A stretch of DNA of 64,000 bases from Chloroflexota bacterium (lineage in GTDB: Bacteria > Chloroflexota > Anaerolineae > Anaerolineales > Villigracilaceae): contig JACRMH010000066.1 of assembly GCA_016219545.1 (NCBI GenBank), positions 52,975 to 116,974 of the forward strand. The letters are read 5' to 3'. The notes under the pieces are model-generated. The model did no database searches and was not told the DNA's origin. It saw nothing but the letters and a program-made list of their open reading frames with translations. Below, piece by piece: positions 58,603-64,000 of the stretch. The position numbers were made by a program, and so were the translations under genes. Numbering within the stretch: the first letter of the stretch is position 1; each line of letters starts with the position of its first letter.

Positions 58603-58637
58603 AAGGCTGTGCGAACAAGTTTCGCACAGCCTTCTTG
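58603..58637 (+). terminator. Intrinsic terminator
   Basis: AAGGCTGTGCGAA (58603-58615) pairs with TTCGCACAGCCTT (58621-58633), followed by CTTGTTTT. It ends the transporter transcript. Confidence 0.87.
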
Positions 58638-58667
58638 TTTTGATAATCATCAATCAGTTGTATTGTT

Positions 58668-58729
58668 AACTGATGTTACGCAGTGTCGCTAACACTCAGG
58701 GGATCATGCCTGAGTGTGTAACATCAGTT
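58668..58729. repeat. Double perfect inverted repeat before kdpD
   Basis: AACTGATGTTAC (58668-58679) with GTAACATCAGTT (58718-58729), and inside ACACTCAGG (58692-58700) with CCTGAGTGT (58709-58717). Its right arm contains GTAACA, which lies 17 bp from TACAAT (58741). Confidence 0.8.
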
Positions 58730-58746
58730 GTTAATTGGAATACAAT
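58718..58746 (+). promoter_or_regulatory. Candidate kdpD promoter
   Basis: GTAACA (58718-58723), 17-bp spacer, TACAAT (58741-58746). The ATG at 58761 would be about 8 bases after the start point and has no ribosome site, so the message may be nearly leaderless. Confidence 0.45.
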
Positions 58747-58760
58747 AGACAGAGAACAAT

Positions 58761-61418
58761 ATGCAAAACCGTCCCGATCCCGATGAACTGCTTAAACATG
58801 TCGAGTCTGAAGAGACAGGCCGTGGAAAATTAAAGATATTCCTCGGCTATGTTGCAGGCGTAGGCAAGACCTATGCCATGCTCGAAGCCGCGCATCAACG
58901 CAAAGAACAGGGACTTGATGTTGTTGTCGGCTATATTGAAACCCATAAGCGCGCCGAAACCGAAGAACTTGTTACAGGGCTGGAAGTATTACCGCGCAAA
59001 CAAATTGAATATCACAACGTCACCCTGCCTGAAATGGATGTGGATGCGGTTCTCAAACGCCGCCCCAAATTGGTGCTCGTGGATGAGTTCGCCCACACCA
59101 ATGCGCCCGGCTCGCGTCACCCCAAACGTTTTCAGGATGTGGCGGAAATTCTCGATGCGGGGATCGATGTTTACACCACCCTTAACATTCAACATCTTGA
59201 AAGCTTGAATGATGTTGTCGCACAAGTGACAGGCATCATCGTGCGTGAGACAATCCCAGACCGTGTCATAGATGAAGCCTCAGAGATCGAAGTCATTGAC
59301 CTGCCTCCTGATGAACTGCTCACTCGATTACAGGAAGGCAAAGTTTATATCCCCGAACAAGCCAGCCGCGCCATTGATAAGTTCTTTCGCAAAGGCAATC
59401 TCACCGCCCTGCGCGAAATGTCTCTGCGCCGCGCCGCCGAACGCGTGGATGATCAGATGCGTTCCTATATGCAGACCCGCGCCATCTCCGGTCCGTGGGG
59501 TGCGAGTGAACGCCTGCTGGTTTGCATCAGCCCCAGCCCGCTTGCAGAAAAATTGATCCGCACTACGCGCAGATTGGCGGATGAACTCAACGCCGAATGG
59601 ATTGCCGTGTATGTTGAGGTTGCATCCAAGCCTGAGAATAATCCCGCCAATCGGGAGCGCATCGGTCGGACCCTGCAGCTGGCCGAAGAACTGGGGGCAA
59701 AATCCATCACCCTGTCAGAGCGTTCCATTCAAGAGGCCGTGCTGGATTACGCACGCAAGAATAACATCACGAAAGTTGTAATTGGCAAACCGCTCAAACC
59801 GCGCTGGCAGGAGATCGTTACAGGTTCCGTAGTTGACCAACTTATTTACGCCAGCGGCGACATTGATGTCTATGTCATCAGTGCACGCACAGAGTTAAAC
59901 AAACCCATCATTCCCTCTGACTGGCAGCCTCATCAACCCATTGGGCGTTACCTGCTTAGTCTCGGCCTTGTTGCGCTTTCAACTTTGCTTGGTATTCTTG
60001 TGCGCGGTGATCTCGAACCTGCCAATCTGGTCATGCTGTATTTGGCATCTGTGGTCATTTCGGCAATTTTCCTCGGCCGTGGTCCATCTCTGCTCGCTGC
60101 AGTTGCAGGTGTTTTGGCTTTTGACTTTTTCCTGGTACCGCCTTATTTGACGTTGGCTGTCAGTGATACTCAATACATTGTAACTTTCGGTATGCTTTTT
60201 ATCGTAAGCCTTGTGATCAGTTCGCTTACGGCGCAGGGACGTGAACAAGCCGAAGCCGCCATCCGGCGTGAATCGCAAACCAATGCCCTTTACAACCTTG
60301 GCCGTGATCTAACCTCCGCAACCGATCTTAATAATGTCGCAGATATCGTCATCTCACATATTGGGCAGGCCTTCGGCCGCGAAGTGGTCATCTTCCTGCC
60401 GGAAAATGGACGCATCCATCCGTTCGCCAGCTCACCCAACTATCAGCCGGATGAGAACGAACTCGCAGTGGCCGCATGGACCTTCGATCATGACCAGCCC
60501 GCAGGTCGGGGGACCGATACGCTGCCTGCCGCCAGTATCCGCTGTGTTCCATTGAGAACCTCAAATGGAATGGTCGGCGTGCTGGGAGTCCATCCAAAAG
60601 AATCCGGCAGTCTCCTCACACCCGAACAGCGGCAAACGTTGGATGCCTTTACAAATCAGGCCGCGCTGGCGGTTGAGCGCGCCAGCCTCGCTGAACAAGC
60701 ACATCAAACCGAACTATTGCAGGCCACAGAAAAACTTCAAAGCGCCCTGCTCAATTCGATCTCTCATGATCTGCGCACGCCGCTGGTCTCGATCACTGGC
60801 GCGCTGACAAGCCTCGATGAACAATCTGAATCGCTTGATGATGAAAATCGCCGCAGCCTGATCGTCACTGCGCGCGAAGAAGCCGACCGCTTGAACCGAC
60901 TCGTTGGCAATCTGCTTTCCATGACGCGTATCGAAAGCGGGGCGATCAAAATTCACAGCGAGCCTGACGATATTCAGGATGCGATCGGTACTGCTCTCGA
61001 ACAACTTGGCAAACGCCTTGGCCGCCACGGCATTCAAGTGAACATTCCTGTGGATTTTCCACTGGTGCCAATGGATTTCACATTGATGGTCCAGGTGATC
61101 GTGAACGTGCTGGAGAATGCGGTCAAGTACTCTCCTGAAAATTCCTTGATCGAGATCTCTGCCCAACTTATGGATAAAAAGGCCCGCCTCCAAATCTTTG
61201 ACCGGGGAGTTGGCATCCCGGCCGAGGATCTGCCTCGCATCTTTGACAAATTCTACCGAGTCCAACGCCCTGAGAATGTCAGCGGCACAGGGCTTGGGCT
61301 TTCCATCAGCAAAGGGATCGTGGATGTGCATCATGGGATTATTTATGCAAGTGCCCGCACAGGCGGCGGGACAGTCATTACAATCGAACTGCCATTAGAC
61401 GAGGAATATAGTCAATGA
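58761..61418 (+). CDS. kdpD: Potassium-responsive sensor histidine kinase KdpD
   Basis: An 885-residue protein close in length to E. coli KdpD (894). KdpD domain with Walker A (GYVAGVGKT, K36) and VDEFAHTNAPGSRH; a USP domain (about 250-375); four DUF4118 helices (about 395-490); GAF (about 510-640); HisKA with SHDLRTP (H669) and ATPase (NVLENAVKYSP, DRGVGI, GTGLGLSI). It senses low K+ and phosphorylates KdpE. It overlaps kdpE by ATGA. Confidence 0.95.
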   Translation: MQNRPDPDELLKHVESEETGRGKLKIFLGYVAGVGKTYAMLEAAHQRKEQGLDVVVGYIETHKRAETEELVTGLEVLPRKQIEYHNVTLPEMDVDAVLKRRPKLVLVDEFAHTNAPGSRHPKRFQDVAEILDAGIDVYTTLNIQHLESLNDVVAQVTGIIVRETIPDRVIDEASEIEVIDLPPDELLTRLQEGKVYIPEQASRAIDKFFRKGNLTALREMSLRRAAERVDDQMRSYMQTRAISGPWGASERLLVCISPSPLAEKLIRTTRRLADELNAEWIAVYVEVASKPENNPANRERIGRTLQLAEELGAKSITLSERSIQEAVLDYARKNNITKVVIGKPLKPRWQEIVTGSVVDQLIYASGDIDVYVISARTELNKPIIPSDWQPHQPIGRYLLSLGLVALSTLLGILVRGDLEPANLVMLYLASVVISAIFLGRGPSLLAAVAGVLAFDFFLVPPYLTLAVSDTQYIVTFGMLFIVSLVISSLTAQGREQAEAAIRRESQTNALYNLGRDLTSATDLNNVADIVISHIGQAFGREVVIFLPENGRIHPFASSPNYQPDENELAVAAWTFDHDQPAGRGTDTLPAASIRCVPLRTSNGMVGVLGVHPKESGSLLTPEQRQTLDAFTNQAALAVERASLAEQAHQTELLQATEKLQSALLNSISHDLRTPLVSITGALTSLDEQSESLDDENRRSLIVTAREEADRLNRLVGNLLSMTRIESGAIKIHSEPDDIQDAIGTALEQLGKRLGRHGIQVNIPVDFPLVPMDFTLMVQVIVNVLENAVKYSPENSLIEISAQLMDKKARLQIFDRGVGIPAEDLPRIFDKFYRVQRPENVSGTGLGLSISKGIVDVHHGIIYASARTGGGTVITIELPLDEEYSQ

Positions 61419-62104
61419 GTGAAGCGGGACAACGCGTTCTTGTCGTGGATGATGAAGCGCCCATCAGGCGTTATCTTCGTGCTGCCTTGAATGCCCAGGG
61501 CTTTACCATTTTCGAATCCGCCAATGGGCAGGAAGCGCTAAATGCTGTGATTGCCAACCGTCCCGACATCATCATCCTTGACCTTGGTCTGCCCGATATT
61601 GACGGCATCGAAGTCACACGCCAATTGCGTGAATGGTCGCAGACTCCCATCATTGTCCTGTCTGTGCGTGAGTCCGAACAGGATAAGATCGCAGCCCTCG
61701 ATGCAGGCGCTGACGATTACCTGACCAAACCTTTTGGCACAGGCGAACTCATGGCTCGTATGCGGGTCGTGATGCGCCGGCAGACCAGCAAGCCTGATGA
61801 ACCCATCCTGCAAGTCGATGAGTTGAAAATGGATCTGTCCCGACGGGTGGTCACGATACGAGATGAAGAAATCTCACTCACCCCAACTGAATATGATATT
61901 TTGAGACTCCTTATGCAAAATGCGGGCAAGGTGATCACTCACCATCATTTGCTCAGGCAGGTTTGGGGCACAGCCTATGAAAGTGAAATGCACATCCTGC
62001 GTGTTAACATCAGCAACCTGCGCCGCAAGATCGAACCGGACCCGTCCCGCCCTCATTACTTATTGACAGAACCCGGTGTGGGGTATCGTTTGAAAGTCCT
62101 GTGA
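61415..62104 (+). CDS. kdpE: KdpE response regulator
   Basis: A 229-residue OmpR-family regulator. Receiver with DD12/13, phospho-acceptor D56 (IIILDLGLPDIDG) and LTKPFG; winged helix with ISLTPTEYDILRLLMQNAGKVITHHHLLRQVWG and HILRVNISNLRRKIEP. The cognate partner of KdpD (ATGA overlap). It is the best candidate to bind the three phased TTGAC promoters at 49011, 54607 and 54878. Confidence 0.94.
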   Translation: MSEAGQRVLVVDDEAPIRRYLRAALNAQGFTIFESANGQEALNAVIANRPDIIILDLGLPDIDGIEVTRQLREWSQTPIIVLSVRESEQDKIAALDAGADDYLTKPFGTGELMARMRVVMRRQTSKPDEPILQVDELKMDLSRRVVTIRDEEISLTPTEYDILRLLMQNAGKVITHHHLLRQVWGTAYESEMHILRVNISNLRRKIEPDPSRPHYLLTEPGVGYRLKVL

Positions 62105-62170
62105 CATTTCCACAATAGACGAGCGAAGCAGTCCATTCTGCCTATTTGTGAATGCGCCACGTGGCTCTTT

Positions 62171-62215
62171 AAGCGGCTCGGATAATTCCTTACAATGGAA
62201 TTATCCGAGCCGCTT
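62171..62215. repeat. Perfect 19-bp inverted repeat before the 62216 gene
   Basis: AAGCGGCTCGGATAATTCC and GGAATTATCCGAGCCGCTT around a 7-base loop containing TACAAT. It ends directly at the ATG. There is no T-run, so it may be an operator/leader structure rather than a terminator for kdpE. Confidence 0.7.
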
Positions 62216-62548
62216 ATGAATATTTCCTCTTTCTTATCAGTAAGTCAACCCTGTGATAAAGCCTTGCAATGGACAAAAAAACAATTGTCGCAAGAGAACC
62301 TGCGATGTGTCCAAACTTTTGATTTACATTCGGCGCGGATGGGTCCGCATGATTGTGGCTGTCAGCTGGTGATCCTGCTGGTGTTTGGAAAAACGGCAGA
62401 ACCGGTCACATTGATCCTGCAAGGGAAAGAAGGGCGGACCTGGTTTTCCATTGCGGATATTTCCCTTCAAAACGCGGATGCGAAATTGATCAATGCAATT
62501 CAGCAAGCGCTTGAAATTGGAGAGTCCATTCCTGTTTTAAAAAGTTAA
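62216..62548 (+). CDS. Hypothetical protein with CGC motif
   Basis: A 110-residue protein (MNISSFLSVS start). QWTKKQLSQENLRCVQTFDLHSA and PHDCGCQLVILLVFG suggest a small alpha/beta domain with a CxC pair. The C-terminal half (IADISLQNADAKLINAIQQAL) is helical. I do not recognise the family. The ORF start at 62195 lies inside the perfect hairpin, so the later ATG is preferred. It lies between kdpE and a copper oxidase, and could belong with the latter. Confidence 0.5.
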   Translation: MNISSFLSVSQPCDKALQWTKKQLSQENLRCVQTFDLHSARMGPHDCGCQLVILLVFGKTAEPVTLILQGKEGRTWFSIADISLQNADAKLINAIQQALEIGESIPVLKS

Positions 62549-62650
62549 TAGGCAATATTGCTTATACCTTACCGCGTCATATTGCTCTGGTTGTAATGAG
62601 GGGAAATCTTTATAGTAGACCGCTAATCCAAGTCACATAGAGGAAATGAA

Positions 62651-63712
62651 ATGAAGAAGGTAATGACATTTTTATCGGTTATTTTGGTATTGATCCTATC
62701 AGCCTGTGTGCCTGCTGACAAGTCTGGCACGAATGACAACTCCAATAGGATGAATGGGACGCCAACCCCGGGAAGCATGATGGTGACTGATCCTGAGGCC
62801 GCGCACATGATGGAACCGATCACTGCTCCGAACGTTCAGCCTGCTTCCGAAACTGAAGGTGGACAGCCGTTTTCATATCGCGAAGAAAATGGCGTCAAAG
62901 TTTTTGAGTTGACTGCTAAAGCAGTGCAATGGCCGATCCTGGATGGAGTCACTGTTACGGCTTATACATACAACGGGACCGTGCCCGGGCCTATGATCCG
63001 CGTCACAGAAGGCGACCAGGTCAAGGTCATCGTTAAGAACGAATTGCCTTTTCCTACAACCATTCACTGGCACGGAGTCGAAGTCCCAAATGCAATGGAT
63101 GGCGTGCCCGGAGTCACGCAGGATCCCATACAGCCGGGCGAAACATTTACCTATGAATTCACCGCCAAACCTGCTGGAACCTTTATGTATCACTCACACT
63201 ATGAAGGTGATATACAGGTAAGCGCAGGATTGTATGCTCCTTTTATCATTGACCCGAAAGAGCCTGATGCGAATCCACCTGTTGTGGATAAAACCCTGAT
63301 GATCTCCGAATGGCGCCTGAAGGATGGGAATACCTATGCAGCCATGCCCGTCAGCGGAATGGAGCCTAATTACTTCACAATAAACGGAAAGGCCTTCCCT
63401 GCGACTGAGACGATCACCGTTAAGAAAGGCGTCCTTGTGCGATTACGCCTGATCGGTATCGGTCAATTCATTCACCCCATCCACCTGCACGGTATGTCCT
63501 TCAAGATCGTCGCCACGGATGGGCATCCCGTTCCCGAGGCCGCGCAGTTGACAAAGGATACTGTCAGCGTTGCGCCCGGCGAACGCTATGATATTGAGTT
63601 TGCCGCTACAGAAACAGGACAGTGGATGCTGCACTGTCACATCCTGCACCACACCACCAATGACAACGTCGAGCCGGGCGGCTTGATGCTGATGATCAAT
63701 GTCGTTGAATAA
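62651..63712 (+). CDS. Two-domain multicopper oxidase lipoprotein
   Basis: A 353-residue exported lipoprotein (LILSACVP). Domain 1: YNGTVPGPMIRV, TIHWHGVE and GTFMYHSHYEG. Domain 2: HPIHLHGMSF and WMLHCHILHHTTND, giving the type 1, 2 and 3 copper ligands. Length and two-domain form suggest a small laccase-like or nitrite-reductase-like enzyme that may form trimers. Oxidation of metals or phenolics are possible roles. The ribosome site is GAGGAA. It is followed by a palindrome and another lipoprotein. Confidence 0.88.
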   Translation: MKKVMTFLSVILVLILSACVPADKSGTNDNSNRMNGTPTPGSMMVTDPEAAHMMEPITAPNVQPASETEGGQPFSYREENGVKVFELTAKAVQWPILDGVTVTAYTYNGTVPGPMIRVTEGDQVKVIVKNELPFPTTIHWHGVEVPNAMDGVPGVTQDPIQPGETFTYEFTAKPAGTFMYHSHYEGDIQVSAGLYAPFIIDPKEPDANPPVVDKTLMISEWRLKDGNTYAAMPVSGMEPNYFTINGKAFPATETITVKKGVLVRLRLIGIGQFIHPIHLHGMSFKIVATDGHPVPEAAQLTKDTVSVAPGERYDIEFAATETGQWMLHCHILHHTTNDNVEPGGLMLMINVVE

Positions 63713-63739
63713 AATAAACCCCTTGCAAAAGTCTCTTAT

Positions 63740-63809
63740 GCCACAGAGACCGCAGAGAAAAAAAGAGGTTTAAGAGTCTTTTCTCAAAGCTCTCTGAGCG
63801 CTCTGTGGC
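63740..63809. repeat. GCCACAGAG...CTCTGTGGC palindromic repeat
   Basis: GCCACAGAG (63740-63748) pairs with CTCTGTGGC (63801-63809), with CGCAGAGA...TCTCTGAGCG inside. It is related in style to the AACCACAAAGG repeat at 51035. Confidence 0.65.
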
Positions 63810-63850
63810 TACTTATGCAAGAGGTCAAATCAAGTTATAGGAGATATGAA

Positions 63851-64000
63851 ATGCGTAAAATGATTCTTGTTGGTTTGCTTGTGGGGTTGGTTGTTCTGCT
63901 CACTGCTTGTGGAGGTTCTGCCCCGATGCAGGAGACCACTTCCTCCAAGGCTGTGAATATTGTTGTTACTTCAAACCCCTCCCCAGCGGTGACAGGTGAT
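63851..64000 (+). CDS. Lipoprotein, partial (continues beyond the window)
   Basis: The first 50 codons of an exported lipoprotein: MRKMILVGLLVGLVVLLTACGG, then SKAVNIVVTSNPSPAVTGD. AGGAG precedes the ATG. The VVTSNPSPAVTGD end resembles the start of YtkA/FixH-like or cupredoxin-associated domains, but too little is present to name it. It is probably linked to the multicopper oxidase. Confidence 0.75.
   Translation, partial: MRKMILVGLLVGLVVLLTACGGSAPMQETTSSKAVNIVVTSNPSPAVTGD

Noticed and set aside
60714..61334. Antisense open frame opposite the kdpD kinase domain
   Set aside because: kdpD on the plus strand has all kinase motifs here; the antisense frame has none.
1..64000. Genome-wide recoding of TGA as an explanation for the frame at 1-162
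   Set aside because: Many genes here end in TGA, several as ATGA overlaps with the next start codon, so TGA is a normal stop; only a local Sec reading fits.

Overview
The window looks like a chromosomal segment from an Anaerolineae-type member of the Chloroflexota. This is inferred from gene content and protein style, not from a marker gene. The pointers are lipoproteins with LysM domains and Thr/Pro-rich linkers, a single-chain pyruvate:ferredoxin oxidoreductase paired with a dihydroorotate-dehydrogenase-like protein, a heliorhodopsin, many small membrane DUF proteins and mid-range GC. No rRNA, intact tRNA, CRISPR array or prophage is visible.

Layout. 1-2.6 kb (minus): membrane DUF genes, led into by a peroxiredoxin-like gene with an in-frame TGA exactly at the catalytic Cys position (probable selenoprotein, cut by the window edge). 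2.7-5.8 kb (minus): an apparent operon of a B12-binding MerR regulator resembling the CarH photoreceptor, a heliorhodopsin and a DegV protein. Three 11-bp-phased TGTACA-like boxes lie in front of it. 6-9.6 kb: an APH-type kinase and an Hsp70/beta-propeller pair. 9.6-12.5 kb: methylmalonyl-CoA epimerase, tilS and a catalytically degenerate tyrosine recombinase. 12.6-17.8 kb (minus): an envelope group of a kinase-like sensor lacking its phospho-acceptor His, a LysM protein, an LCP protein and a membrane protein. 17.9-21.3 kb: ECF sigma/anti-sigma/bactofilin-like operon and a C45 peptidase. 21.4-26 kb: the PFOR operon. 26-30.7 kb: NUDIX, LysM lipoprotein, esterase, saccharopine-dehydrogenase-like and lipoate-ligase genes. 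30.7-33.7 kb: AT-richer island of small membrane proteins, one frameshifted. 33.7-39.4 kb: aldolase/ParB-like/phosphoesterase operon, a NarX/NarL-like two-component pair and a DUF4265 gene broken by an in-frame TAA. 39.5-48.8 kb: hydroxyacid dehydrogenase and a cluster of isocitrate-lyase-family protein, binding-protein-dependent ABC transporter, MmgE/PrpD and a second binding protein. 49-62.1 kb: a large potassium locus (small ORF, kdpFABC, a truncated KdpD-like sensor, a small membrane protein, an OmpR-type regulator, an unknown protein, a KimA-like APC transporter, kdpD, kdpE). 62.2-64 kb: small unknown protein, a two-domain multicopper oxidase and a partial lipoprotein.

The strongest regulatory signal is in the potassium locus. 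Three promoters share one geometry: TTGAC-type hexamers at offsets 0, 11, 32 and 43 (plus a weaker one near 20 in two of them) and a -10 hexamer at offset 60. This is what a phased OmpR-family (KdpE-like) activator site would look like. The other window-wide theme is small palindromic repeats. One class runs GTAG...CTAC, and two of its copies sit in frame inside genes (lipoate ligase and MmgE/PrpD). A CACTTGCRCC-type hairpin appears nested inside several otherwise unrelated palindromes.
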